A DNA stretch of 64,000 bases from Corythucha ciliata (taxonomy: Eukaryota > Arthropoda > Insecta > Hemiptera > Tingidae). The DNA is taken from assembly GCA_038030265.1 (NCBI GenBank), contig CM075940.1, positions 5,580,001-5,644,000 on the forward strand, written 5' to 3'. The notes below the pieces were generated by a model that searched no databases, had not been told where the DNA came from, and saw nothing but the letters and a program-made list of their open reading frames with translations. Positions 48,201 through 59,599 of the stretch are shown here, piece after piece (position 1 is the first letter of the stretch; each line of letters begins with the position of its first letter). The translations under genes and the position numbers were made by a program.

Positions 48201-49876
48201 TTTCGACCCGGGCAATCCAACAATCGAATAAACGAGCCGTTAAGACAAACCGTTTAAGCGGTTCCACCTCCGATGCCGCCGTTTTTGGCCAGCTCCTTCC
48301 TGGCATAATGGCTCCTGGCGACGACCTTGACACACTCAATGACTCAAAAGTAGCACTGAGGCCATTATTTTGAACCTTGGTCACCACTCGACACGGATTA
48401 TTCCCAGAAGTATACAAATCGAATCCGAATTTGAAGGCAGCATCGAATATTTAGTCACAAAAACTGCTGGTAACCTGATTTGTTCTATTCTCCTAGACGG
48501 ATGGAATAAAAATTGTCGGATGGGGCCAAAGCGTTCAATGCGGATACCACATCTCTTTTTCACGACCCTCCATACATGAACATGAAACTTAAAAATCCTC
48601 ATGCTTTCATGTTTAAGCTTTTCGGGGCCCTCTCAGAACAGTGGAGCGGGGAGGTCAGCCCCCTTCTAGACACTATATCACGGCAAGCTGTGAGCGGGAT
48701 TGAAACCCAGGCACTCTGGGTTGCCCTGAAGCATTCGTCATGAAAAGCCAGCATGTCATCTTTCTGGAGTGGGCGTCAACTCGAGGTTTTTCCGCCAGGT
48801 TGAAGAAGCTAGCAAGTAAATTGTAGAATCCATCCTCTCGTTACTTGCTTGACTCCACAAGTCTTGGAGGAATTTGTGGGGGGGGGAGGGTAGCCGCATG
48901 TGGTGGCAAAAACAAATTAGCATTAGCCCCGGGGCGGCAAAAAGCAAGATCCGGCCCTGCCCAAACCCATCAATGATGGGGGGAGAGGTGATTTTAGCAA
49001 ATATTTAGCTTCTTCGTCATGTGGTCAATATCTGTGACAATGTTAGGTAAAATTGCCCGTTTTCTGACCATTGTGGGGCTAGACGACCGCTTTCCGAGAG
49101 TAATGAAGTTTCTGGTGTGAGGGGGGGAAATGACCTTCTCCTGCTAGTCCTTCGTAAAATTACCATTTCTCCGGCTGATAAGACACTAGTTTCGGCTTCA
49201 TTGCTAGTTTTTGGTCCAAAAAAATCAGTTACGCGACTCAGTTGAGAGTTTAGCGGTTTTTTTGTTTAGTGCCTTTAGTGAACTGTTTGTCTACTGAATT
49301 AGGTGAAGGTGGAGTAATTTTCAGCGTTCGTAGTCCAACCTTCAAGTGTCACCTTTATCATCATCAAGTGTCATCACCTTTAAGTGTTTTTGGTAGATTT
49401 ATGAGTCGATCAATGAGCTCATTTCGAATGTGAGCCTATTTGGTGAATAGTCGGCTTTTGAAGCTAAATATTAAGTAGTATTATAGTTAAGTACCGAGCA
49501 TAAACTTTTACCACCAACTGATTCTCGCTGGGCTAACATTCCTCTTATTATCATTCTTCAGGTTGTATTATGGGACAAAATTATACTACGAGGAGAGAAC
49601 GCTGTTCTTGATTTTAAAAACATGAACACCAAATACTACTTTTGGGATGACGGCAACGGTTTACGGTGTGTATCTCGTCCCCCTCCCCAACAACTTTCAT
49701 TTTCCCTCCAACAATGCGATAACTGTCTGATTTTCATTTTCTTCAGTGGCAATCAAAATGTAACGCTAACGTTGTCATGGAATATTATTCCAAACGCGGG
49801 GCTTCTTCCTAGCGTAGTCGCCAGAGGCCAGCATTCGTTCCAGTTCCCATCAGAATACACGTCAGCTCGAATTTAA
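42240..49876 (+). CDS. SPCS3: Signal peptidase complex subunit 3 (SPC22/23)
   Basis: Four exons, 42240-42382, 42454-42616, 49562-49665 and 49747-49876, join in phase to a 179-residue protein (human 180). Residues 11-33 form one hydrophobic membrane segment ([20 protein letters not shown]), so the protein is a type II ER membrane protein with a lumenal domain. Conserved stretches are [59 protein letters not shown] in the junction of exons 3 and 4, and [12 protein letters not shown]. It is the essential non-catalytic partner of the SEC11 subunits in removing signal peptides. Intron 2 is almost 7 kb and is packed with minisatellite and transposon debris, in contrast to introns of 71 and 81 bp on either side. 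The first exon faces ligase IV head to head. Confidence 0.97.
42883..43441. other. Orphan hAT-type termini in SPCS3 intron 2
   Basis: CAGGGCTGGATTGTC at 42883 and CATTGGCGGATTTAAGGGGG at 43441 look like left ends of two different hAT-like elements. Matching right ends with target duplications were not found, so no element is delimited. Confidence 0.35.
43550..44450 (+). repeat. Degenerate minisatellite family C ('gacgaAATTGACAGTTTnn', about 22 bp)
   Basis: Short units dominated by AATTGACAGTTT with variable 8-10-bp linkers ('ggacgaa', 'ggaacgaa'). A non-array interruption lies near 44220-44320. It is located in SPCS3 intron 2. Confidence 0.8.
44520..46800 (+). repeat. Degenerate minisatellite family B, large array
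   Basis: Units of about 33 bp: 'gggcgcgaatcgtcagttta' plus 'gccattttta'. This is the same family and orientation as 13120-14490. The minus-strand hammerhead repeat at about 45600-45735 is inserted within it. Confidence 0.8.
45614..45695 (-). ncRNA. Hammerhead ribozyme motif, type III arrangement, copy 2 (intact core and stems)
   Basis: Read on the minus strand from 45695: stem III 5' CTCCG, U-A cleavage dinucleotide (45690-45689), and stem I GAGCCG-type helix CTCGGC / GCCGGG around TCAATT (45688-45671). Then core CTGATGA (45670-45664), stem II GACC ... GGTC with an inner GACC/GGTC helix (45663-45623), core GAAA (45622-45619) and stem III 3' CGGAG (45618-45614). Stems I and III and both stem II helices pair without mismatch and every conserved core base is present. 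About 40 bp upstream (GGCGGTCCA..CGCTCCGTAC) and some 10 bp downstream (AGACTG) are also shared with the copy at 21375. It lies antisense within SPCS3 intron 2. Confidence 0.8.
47380..48959. mobile_element. hAT-like element remnant (right end at 48959) with family A array
   Basis: The right terminus is GCAAGATCCGGCCCTG (reverse complement CAGGGCCGGATCTTGC), preceded by GGGGCGGCAAAA as at 18690-18775. The interior shares GGATCAGTGGTGGACCTC and GGAAATCTCTACGAG (47459-47520) with the remnant at 18340-18775, in opposite orientation, and contains family A units at 47690-47990. The left end was not found. Short open frames here show no known domain. Confidence 0.5.
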
Positions 49877-50533
49877 CATTTGTAAAATCATCGATTTTAA
49901 GAATAGTAAAACTCATAAAAGTTCTGTTTGTGTTCGAAAACTGGCACTGTTCATTTTTACCCCCCCCCCCACCATCACCACTTCGAGTTTTGCGAGGAAA
50001 ACGTTTTTGTCTCCTATGCTTCTCTTTCCCTTTCGAATAATTATTGTATAATCGGTACTGAGTAAATTTTTACTGAGTTCCCTCGTTTAAAGAAGGCCTA
50101 ACGATGCTGATTTTGCGGATGGTGGGCGAGATTCAACCCTCTCCCCATCCTCCGCCACTATAAGCGAACGGCACAAATGCAATTGTCCTCGTAGAACAAA
50201 ATTCATTTTGGGTTGCGGGAACAAGTCATCAAGTTTTGTGATTTTTTTTTTTCGTTTTTCGCTCGTTGGATTTTTTAAGTATTAAGTACGTGATTTAAGT
50301 GATCTGTTAAAAAGCGGCGTGTGACCGTGAACTTTTCTTAATTGTTCAAAAAATTGAATGCTATTTTCTTTGTTTTCTAGGCTAAATAAAGGTTAAGTAA
50401 ACAAAACGAACGGATTTGATTTTGAGACGAAACAAATAAAAATAGTGACGAGTTACTGTATTTTTTTGTATTGCTCTGTAAGGATAAGGTTTAACGGTAC
50501 AGTTTTTTTTTTTTAAATCAGGAAACACCAAAA
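49877..50533. other. Intergenic DNA between convergent SPCS3 and the PEBP gene
   Basis: No gene. AATAAA at 50385-50390 may serve SPCS3. CCTCCGCCACTATAAGCG at 50150 resembles a hAT right end without a partner. Confidence 0.4.
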
Positions 50534-53500
50534 TCACTTTTTGCCGGCTAGTTGCTCATACACGACGGCGCAGTATTCGTCCCACTCAGCTTGGAAGAGA
50601 TTGGCCGCAATTGGGTCCCCTAATTTATACTTGTCTGCGAACTTTTTGATTGAAAACAGACCCCTGTTGTCTCCGGACCTATTAAAATAATGCAATAGAA
50701 GAAAATGGCAGACACATATTAATGAATGGTATTACGTGTTGGGCAATCGCTGTTCGGTGAATTCTAGTTTGCCTGGCTGCTCGTACAGTAAAAATACGTA
50801 ACGGTGGAGACCTTTTAATTAAAAAGAAAAAAAAACATTTAAATTAAACGAAATCCGGGTGACCTCACAAAAAAGCGATTATTTTACCGGTCCCTTTTGG
50901 AGGAGCTGATCCAATGTAGGCGCTCAAAACTTCTCCTTGGTCCAGTGCACCTCCCGGAATGTTGCCGACAAGCCAGTGGTGCCACTCGCGAAACTTCGGC
51001 TCGGATCTTGTTGGAGCATCGGGATCTGAAAAACTCGGGTCATTAAACTTGTAAGTAATAGCCATAGGGAGAGTTTACGCTCACCTGTCATGCAGAGCAA
51101 ATAGTACTTGCTAGCATCGCCCTCCCATTCGACTTTTGGAGGGTCTTTGACGATGGTTGGAGTCAGAACATTTCCTAGATCCACAACGTTTTTCCCATCG
51201 TTGTAGGAAACCTGAAAGAATAGAAATTTTGCTGTTAAAAAACAAAAATCTTGAAATTTTGCTCAAGAAGACAACTTTGAGCGTCAAAAACGAGCATTTT
51301 TCGTTGGAAACTGTCATTCTTTGTCATGAGACAGGCAAAGTGTGGCTCAGAGGCTGACAATATGTCGCCTTTGAGAATGACTATTCTAGCAGATAACTGG
51401 AAATTGGACCCCCCCCCCTTAATTCTGATTGCTTTGGCCACAAAGTGTATTTCAGCTCGGGAACCTATTTGCTATCTGGTTCCCATAACTAACGAATTCA
51501 ATCCTAAAAACTGACTATTTGACCGTTAACCCATCCCCCCCCCCACAGACTCTAATCAAAATAGGTTTCATGGCCTAAAACCCGGTTATTACCACGAAAA
51601 TGGGGGGGGGGGGGTCGTTAAAGGCGTTCTGGATGCGGCATCGGGGCTCATTTCTCAGTTCAATGTCATATTAGTCCTCTTTTTTGTCCTACTTTTCGGT
51701 CCCGACTCTTGTAACGTCTGGTGGGTCTAAAAAAAAAAAATGGGAAACTAAATTTGCCGGATTTGCCTCGTTCAAATTCAGATTTCGTGGGTTTTGCTCT
51801 ATCAAAAATAACATTTTGTGGGGGTTTCTCGTTTCGAAAACCAAATTTCTAGGGTTTTACGGGCTTTCACTTTTTCAAACCACAAATTCGTGATTTTGGC
51901 TCCTCCTAAACCCAATTTCGGGGATTTTCGACTTATTAAAAACCGAATTTCAAGACGTTATTAGCTCTTTGTAAACAAAAGTGACATGGTGTTTTATGTT
52001 CTGTTTATGTGCTCTTTATAAAGTCTAAAAACTAATTATTGGCAGAAACGAACAACGGAAAAACACATTTTGTGATTTTGACTTCTTCAAACCCCAATTC
52101 GATCGGGGATTTTCGCTCTCCCATAACCAAACTCTTTGGCACATTGAAAACAATTTCACAGATTTTTGCTATTTCAAACTCTATCTTCGCTAATCCGGTT
52201 TTGAAAAGAATGCACTTTTTCTTTTGCCTTGACGACTAAAATGCCCAGTTTTGGGTCCCAAAAACGCAAACTTGTTGTTTCACACTCGAAGAGGTATTTC
52301 AGAGCATTATGTCAAAAGTTCTGCTAGCTATCCCGAGGTTAACACAGTCCACCGTGTGGATGAGTCCTGCACACTGTGCTGGAGCTAAAACCACGCCAAT
52401 TCAATGGCAAAGGGGGGAAGGGGTGGCGAATTGTGGACCTTTGGCATCTCGCGGTTTATCGAACGTGTTTCGAACATAGCGTAATAGTCAAACAGGGCGC
52501 TGAAAATGGCAAAGCTGTCCGCACTCGCGTTCCAAAAATGGATAAACAGACTTATTCACGCTTCGAAAATCGCTAAACTGCGACGATTCGTGACCCCAAA
52601 AATAGCCGAACTGGCTTTTCACCCCTTAAGAACAGGAAAGTTCACAGTCGAAATATCGGACGATCTGAGCCTTGAAAATGCCTAAAATGAAAATATCCAC
52701 CCCTAAAAATGGCTAACTATTCAGGCGAAAATGATAGAGTCAATTTTCTCAGTTTTACCCATAAATGGGTGCGATTGTTTTAATTAAGCCGCGAATTGGC
52801 GGTTTTCCTAATTTTGAGCCGCAAAGGAGTGTTTTTTTTTTCTCAATTCTAGCATAAATGAGCATTTGTATTTTGTCCTCAATTTTAGTCGTGAAAAGGT
52901 CTCCAATTCTCCATATAAACCACGGATTACCGGCTTTCTTTAATTTCGGCCTGGACTTCTCATCGTTTTCTCGAGACTTGGATGCAGAGCGCTATTTCTC
53001 TATTTTAGCCGTGCATTAGCGTTTTCCCTCAAGTTCAGCCGTGTTTTTTCTCAATTCTGCCGAGAACGAGCCATATTTCTCACAGCGCGGTAAGTGCTCA
53101 AATAAAATTTTAATGGAATATTGAGACACAAAGACGTCCAATAAAAGTTTTAGAAGGAAAAAGAATGACAAGTTTCCGGTTTCGAGTCGAGGGCTGACTG
53201 GTATCGTTCAATGTCTTTCAGTTATTTTTTAGGGTAAGCCACTTTTTCCCCATATTTTTTCTACAAAAACTTCATTTGAAGGCTTTAATCTCATGAACAC
53301 AGAAACCAGCTTAACAATTCACAGCTTTATTGCCCTCATTATGCGACGTACCTTCTCATACTTGTACTCTTTACAGAAATAACGTCAATTTCAACGTCGA
53401 GAAATGAACAAAAAGATAATTTATTGAAATTATTCGAAGACCTCTTATATCTTCCCAGCTACTGAAATTTCAACATTTAAGGTCACATTTTAGTTCCTCT

Positions 53501-54645
53501 AAATGTGAACTATGGAGTTTCTCATGGAAATTGAAAGCTCTAAAGCGGTTTGTTATGAACGACTATATTCCCGTCATTTCAGGTCCAATTGTCGAAGAAA
53601 AAAGCAGCTAATTTAGGAAGTGCTAGAGGGAGAATAGGGGCGTTTTTTTATTATTTAAAAAAAAGAGCCAACAAAAAATTATTAATCATACTCGCGAAAA
53701 CTGAATGACGCAAGTTCTTCAGTGTTATAATACATATACGTTATATTTTTTTTGTATGCATCACGAAAGAACCCGTTTTTGTACAAGGATTTCCCTCCTT
53801 TGGCCTACTAAACTTACTAAGAACCCTGTTCACCTGTCAACTTTTGAAAGGGCCCCCAATTATTAGGCACAAAGCGGCAACAGTGTTCATAATGCATCTC
53901 TTGAACACGTGTTTTTTTTTCTCTTTTATAGAGAAACTTTCAACATTTTACAAGGAGTTTTTCCTAAGGACCACGCTACTGTATGGCGGAGAGTCGGACA
54001 TTTATAGATTCGGGCCTTGTAATATATTATAATAACCCTACCAGGGGGGAGGGGGTCATACAAAGAACTGTCGAAAGGGAAAATACTCCCCATCCCTAAA
54101 ATACAGATAGATCGTGTGAATGGAAAAGTACAATACACCGTGGGAAACACGTGATGCAGTCCAATCCAATGTGCATATCATTAAGCTAAAAAAAAAAATC
54201 TACGAGCCACGTATTTCCTTCGTATAAGTTCAATGACTTTTACTTATTTTTATATCTATTTAATTATATTTTTTGTTTTTCAGAATAAAAGAAAATGTTG
54301 GCTACCAAGAAATGAAGGATTTGAAATCAATGGTGTAACAAAGTAGATAGGGGTTTCAAAATTCCGAATTAAATGGGTCCTTAAATAATTAACTTTTTTC
54401 TATCGGATTACCTGTAAAACCTTTGCCGGCGCCTTGTCGATTACGTCCGGAACCACCAAATGCTTGTCCATAGCGACCTGAGCGACACTTACACCTTGAG
54501 ACGCGCACCCGCTCACTGACAGAATCCACGACGTTAAATGAGAAAAGGTGATCAGACGCCCAAAAAAACCGAATACCCCGACTGTGCGGCGTTTTCGATG
54601 ATTTGGCTTTGCGCTATCTGTAGTGCTCCGCACGAGTTGTTCCAT
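50534..54645 (-). CDS. Phosphatidylethanolamine-binding protein (PEBP/RKIP family) with N-terminal extension
   Basis: Five exons, 5' to 3' on the minus strand: 54645-54412, 51211-51085, 51025-50888, 50811-50736 and 50678-50534, all GT-AG and in phase; 239 residues in total. The PEBP fold starts near residue 60 ([20 protein letters not shown]) and shows LGNVLTPT, the ligand-pocket signature [28 protein letters not shown] and the C-terminal helix [14 protein letters not shown]. Animal PEBPs of about 187 residues bind phospholipid head groups and some regulate kinases such as Raf. Here about 52 extra N-terminal residues contain a basic stretch (NHRKRR) and then a hydrophobic stretch ([14 protein letters not shown] ... 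SWILSVSGC) that could be a signal or mitochondrial targeting sequence; an internal start at the Met before DKHLVVPD would give the cytosolic length. Intron 1 (3.2 kb) is full of repeats. Confidence 0.93.
51690..52210 (-). repeat. Degenerate minisatellite family D, reverse orientation, in the PEBP intron
   Basis: Words such as 'aaaaccaaatttctagggtt', 'ccaatttcggggatttt' and 'caaattcgtgattttggct' are reverse complements of the 28230-30640 array. Confidence 0.7.
52730..53090 (-). repeat. Degenerate minisatellite family A, reverse orientation, in the PEBP intron
   Basis: 'tttagccgtgcattagcg' and 'ttttctcaattctgccg' units. The remaining intron (53090-54411) shows no recognisable feature. Confidence 0.65.
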
Positions 54646-55564
54646 GCTTGCTAGTCATGAAAAGAAGTTCGAGATGCTCGCTTAATTTAAGTAGAATCTC
54701 ACTCGGACGAAAAGAATTAAAAAAAGTGGGGGAGGGGATGACGATCATAAACTCTGCCTGGAAATCTTTTCGTGATTAAAAATAATTACCAAGCGAAAAA
54801 AAATTCTAGTCAATACATCAATGGCATCATAAAGTTTTCCAAGCAAAGGCAAACGGTCATTACATTCTCCACTGAGCAGTGAGCACCTATTTTTCCATTT
54901 TCTACTTCCCGCAATTTTAGAATATAATTAAGTACTGACAGGATGAAATTACCCCTAAATTCCGTTGACAGAAAAAAATTACACTCATTGTGTTTTCAAC
55001 AGTGTAAACATAAAGTTCCGATGACTGCCAATCCGTGTAATGTTTGAACCGGAAGTCCGAATTGCCCTCACCCCCACCCAATACAATTGTGTAGGTTTAT
55101 TGTGGTTCTCCTCACGAACACTGTTCATATCTTTCTTGATCTTTATTTCACGCTAAATATAGTGCGTATAAACGTGTAATTTTGACATGTAAAGAGACCT
55201 CGCAATTCTGTGCTTCCTTCCCCCAAAAAAGAGTCCAGTCAGACATCAAGCTCACTCAGAGCCAAAATCCGAAGATCAATTCGAGAAACAATAAGATGTT
55301 GAAAATTTTTAAATTTTTCCGCTGTTGTATAAGCAGACGCAGATCAAGGGAGGGGCTCAGAGGGGGCTTGAGCCCCCTCCTTTGGGGCTGCGCTCAAAGG
55401 TCGGGTTTGAGTCCAGCGTGACAACAGCGCGTTGCAAGGGCGCAAATTGAGGGGTGGTTGGGGGAGGGGGTGTCACACACCCATTTCACAGGTAGTAAAA
55501 CTCGCTCCGAATTGTTCTTTCGGGTGGTAAAATCAGGCGGTAAATTTTTTGCGGTGTATAAACA

Positions 55565-55680
55565 CAGTGCCGGCTTTAAGGGGGGGGGGGGCGAGCCGGG
55601 CGGCCGCCCGGGGGAGCCGCGTCCTAAGGGGCGCGTTTATCACAATGAGGGGGGGGGGACGAGAATAAATGACCTGAGAA
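55565..55680 (+). mobile_element. Duplicated left end of the hAT-like element
   Basis: CAGTGCCGGCTTTAAGGGGG followed by a G/C-rich block (GAGCCGGGCGGCCGCC). It is identical in layout to 57880 onward and is present because the tandem duplication copied the left part of that element. Confidence 0.75.
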
Positions 55681-56016
55681 GCGCATTTAATTTATGAATA
55701 TTTAAAACTACATATAGAATTCGAAACGAATTAGTTTAAAGCGTTGGGTTTGATTGTTTAGAGATCTGCAGAGGCCAGGGCGCACAGAGAACTAATGCGC
55801 AGCAGATGTAGTTGTGGCTAGCTATCAAGTAACTCGTTGGAAATATGTAAACTGACTTTTTATTTTATTTTTTTAATTATTTAATTTCGACTCCCGTGCA
55901 AACGTTCCAAGTTTTAGCCCAGAAGTTGCCTTCAGATGGCACGGATTGGTGTATTTTCAATTACAGCCTAAAATTAGATTATTTCCAATTTTAGCCGCGA
56001 ATTGCAGCCTCTTTAC

Positions 56017-56200
56017 ACATTATCATGTCTGTTTCAGTTGGACTTACAGACGCTGAAGATGGCGAGCAGCCGAAACCGGTTCGTTTTTAACGCACCTCAA
56101 CGAGGGAAGACAGACAACGTAGGCTCCTACGGCTACAGTTTCATGCATGCATTACCTACTAACCCTCGTAGTCTAAGCGATCACACTAACATTATCATGT
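56017..56200. mobile_element. 160-bp insertion with exact 12-bp target duplication (unit 1 copy)
   Basis: ACATTATCATGT flanks the insert exactly (56017-56028 and 56189-56200). The insert contains CTGAAGATGGCGAGCAGCCG then AAACC, a compact stem-loop reminiscent of a hammerhead core (CTGANGA...GAAA) but with an extra base before stem II. It interrupts array family A. The length of the duplication suggests insertion by LINE-type machinery. Same insert at 58332-58515 in unit 2. Confidence 0.75.
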
Positions 56201-57218
56201 AAAAGATTTTTCTCAATTTTTGCCACGAATTGGAATTTTCCTAAATTATTTCAGCAGATTAACGATTTTCAGCAGGGAATTAGCACTTTTTCTGACTTTG
56301 AGCTCCAAAATAAAGTTCTTCTTAATTTCAGCCGCGCTAATTAGTGATTTTTCTCAGTATTGGCCGCAAATTATCGGTGCACATGAACTATTTGTGCCCC
56401 GCATTATTATTATTATTTTCACTTTTCGCAGCATATTATTGTTTTTTCTCTTATGCATTCAGAAGCCACAGATTTGTGTTTTTCTGAATTTTAGCCGCGA
56501 ATCTGCGTTTATAAAAAGTTATCTGTGAATTCAGCCAATTATTCCATTTGTATCCGCGCGAATTAGCGTTTTTCCCCAATTTATCTATGGATTAGCCATT
56601 TTCTCTATTTTAGCCGCGAATTCATTGGAAAATATTATCAGTTTTCTTGGCGAATCAGGATTGCCCCAATTTTAGACACTAATTAGCGCTTTTTGTCAAT
56701 TTCACTATCGATTTTGCTCAATTTTAACAGTTATTTTCTCAATGATTTTGCCGTGGATGATTGTTTGTCCCATATTAGATGCTAATTACCCATTCTTCTA
56801 AATTTCAGTCACGACTTAGCGTTCTCATCCGCTCATTTAGCTGCGAATTTACGGCTTTTCTCTTTTGTATTCGCGAATGGACGAATTTTTTGCAATTTCA
56901 GTAGCGAATTGGCAATTTGTTCCAATTTTAGCCCCAAATTAGTGTGTTTTTTTTTCTTCTTCTTCTTCTTCTTCGATATTAGCCGCGTTTTTTTTTCTCA
57001 TTTTCCTAGTCTTGAATTAGCGTTATTTCTTGCCTTTTAAAGCATATTTTGCCTTTTCGCGCAAATAACGGGACACATATAAATTTCACCAAAGAACAGC
57101 AAATTAGCGTTCTTTTCTTCCTTTTAGCCGTGAAGTGACATATCTATACACTGCGAATGAAAGCTTTTTCACAGTTTTAGCCACGAATATCTGCCCTTTT
57201 TCCGAACGCTTTGTTGCG

Positions 57219-59550
57219 TACTTCCCGCAATTTTAGAATATAATTAAGTACTGACAGGATGAAATTACCCCTAAATTCCGTTGACAGAAAAAAATTACAC
57301 TCATTGTGTTTTCAACAGTGTAAACATAAAGTTCCGATGACTGCCAATCCGTGTAATGTTTGAACCGGAAGTCCGAATTGCCCTCACCCCCAACCAATAC
57401 AATTGTGTAGGTTTATTGTGGTTCTCCTCACGAACACTGTTCATATCTTTCTTGATCTTTATTTCACGCTAAATATAGTGCGTATAAACGTGTAATTTTG
57501 ACATGTAAAGAGACCTCGCAATTCTGTGCTTCCTTCCCCCAAAAAAGAGTCCAGTCAGACATCAAGCTCACTCAGAGCCAAAATCCGAAGATCGATTCGA
57601 GAAACAATAAGATGTTGAAAATTTTTAAATTTTTCCGCTGTTGTATAAGCAGACGCAGATCAAGGGAGGGGCTCAGAGGGGGCTTGAGCCCCTCCTTTGG
57701 GGCTGCGCTCGAAGGCCGGGTTTGAGTCCAGCGTGACAACAGCGCGTTGCAAGGGCGCAAATTGAGGGGTGGTTGGGGGAGGGGGTGTCACACCCCCATT
57801 TCACAGGTAGTAAAACTCGCTCCGAATTGTACTTTCGGGTGGTAAAATCAGGCGGTAAATTTTTTGCGGTGTATAAACACAGTGCCGGCTTTAAGGGGGG
57901 GAGGGCGAGCCGGGCGGCCGCCTGGGGGAGCCGCGTCCTAAGGGGCGCGTTTATCACAATGAGGGGGGGGGGACGAGAATAAATGACCTGAGAAACGCAT
58001 TTAATTTATGAATATTTAAAACTACATATAGAATTCGAAACGAATTAGTTTAAAGCGTTGGGTTTGATTGTTTAGAGATCTGCAGAGGCCAGGGCGCACA
58101 GAGAACTAATACGCAGCAGATGTAGTTGTGGCTAGCTATCAAGTAACTCGTTGGAAATATGTAAACTGACTTTTTATTTTATTTTTTTAATTATTTAATT
58201 TCGACTCCCGTGCAAACGTTCCAAGTTTTAGCCCAGAAGTTGCCTTCAGATGGCACGGATTGGTGTATTTTCAATTACAGCCTAAAATTAGATTATTTCC
58301 AATTTTAGCCACGAATTGCAGCCTCTTCTACACATTATCATGTCTGTTTCAGTTGGACTTACAGACGCTGAAGACGGCGAGCAGCCGAAACCGGTTCGTT
58401 TTTAACGCACCTCAACGAGGGAAGACAGACAACGTAGGCTCCTACGGCTACAGTTTCATGCATGCATTACCTACTAACCCTCGTAGTCTAAGCGATCACA
58501 CTAACATTATCATGTAAAAGATTTTTCTCAATTTTTGCCACGAATTGGAATTTTCCTAAATTATTTCAGCAGATTAACGATTTTCAGCAGGGAATTAGCA
58601 CTTTTTCTGACTTTGAGCTCCAAAATAAAGTTCTTCTTAATTTCAGCCGCGCTAATTAGTGATTTTTCTCAGTATTGGCCGCAAATTATCGGTGCACATG
58701 AACTATTTGTGCCCCGCATTATTATTATGATTATTTTCACTTTTCGCAGCATATTATTGCCTTTTCTCTTATGCATTCAGAAGCCACAGATTTGTGTTTT
58801 TCTGAATTTTAGCCGCGAATCTGCGTTTATAAAAAGTTATCTGTGAATTCAGCTAATTATTCCATTTGTATCCGCGCGAATTAGCGTTTTTCCCCAATTT
58901 ATCTATGGATTAGCCATTTTCTCTATTTTAGCCGCAAATTCATTGGAAAATATTATCAGTTTTCTTGGCGAATCAGGATTGCCCCAATTTTAGACACTAA
59001 TTAGCGCTTTTTGTCAATTTCACTATCGATTTTGCTCAATTTTAACAGTTATTTTCTCAATGATTTTGCCGTGGATGATTGTTTGTCCCATATTAGATGC
59101 TAATTACCCATTCTTCTAAATTTCAGTCTCGAATTAGCGTTCTCATCCGCTCATTTAGCTGCGAATTTACGGCTTTTCTCTTTTGTACTCGCGAATGGAC
59201 GAATTTTTTGCAATTTCAGTAGCGAATTGGCAATTTGTTACAATTTTAGCCCCAAATTAGTGTGTTTTTTTTTTTGTTTTCTTCTTCTTCTTCTTCTTCT
59301 TCTTCTTCTTCTTCTTCGATATTAGCCGCGATTTTTTTTTCTCATTTTCCTAGTCTTGAATTAGCGTTATTTCTTGCCTTTTTAAGCATATTTTGCCTTT
59401 TCGCGCACATAGAAGTTTCACCAAAGAACAGCAAATTAGCGTTCTTTTCTTCCTTTTAGCCGTGAAGTGACATATCTATACACTGCGAATGAAAGCTTTT
59501 TCACAGTTTTAGCCACGAATATCTGCCCTTTTTCCGAACGCTTTGTTGCG
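57219..59550. repeat. Tandem segmental duplication, unit 2
   Basis: The second copy, 2332 bp. Differences from unit 1 are scattered substitutions, a longer TTC run (59280-59317 against 56956-56976), different G-run lengths, a replaced dozen bases near 59405 and small indels, so the copies are distinct and not a simple duplicated read. Confidence 0.92.
58332..58515. mobile_element. 160-bp insertion with exact 12-bp target duplication (unit 2 copy)
   Basis: Flanked by ACATTATCATGT at 58332-58343 and 58504-58515. It differs from the unit 1 copy at few positions (for example GAAGACGGC instead of GAAGATGGC). It was copied along with the tandem duplication, not inserted independently. Confidence 0.75.
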
Positions 59551-59599
59551 TACTTGCCTCATAAACAGCATATAAGTGCTTAAGGACCTAAAAAAAAGC

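Larger units (their letters stand above)
54903..57218. repeat. Tandem segmental duplication, unit 1
   Basis: A 2316-bp segment followed directly by a near-identical copy at 57219-59550. TACTT occurs at the start of unit 1 (54903), at the junction (57219) and after unit 2 (59551), which is micro-homology fit for an unequal event. The unit contains about 660 bp of unique flank and the first 1.65 kb of a hAT-like element, starting CAGTGCCGGC at 55565. Confidence 0.92.
55920..59550 (-). repeat. Degenerate minisatellite family A, reverse orientation (in both duplication units)
   Basis: 'tttagccgcgaattagcg' and 'tttttctcaattttag' units fill 55920-57215 and again 58235-59545, interrupted by the 160-bp insertion, by TTC runs and by the flank of unit 2. 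Confidence 0.8.

Noticed and set aside
48076..48417. 113-codon minus-strand frame
   Set aside because: Lies within transposon-derived DNA next to a hAT-like end, and no domain is visible.
42883..48959. A single 6-kb hAT element from 42883 to 48959
   Set aside because: The ends are similar (CAGGGCTGGATTGTC and CAGGGCCGGATCTTGC) but the flanking octamers TCCTGCTA and CCCAAACC do not match, so they were not paired.
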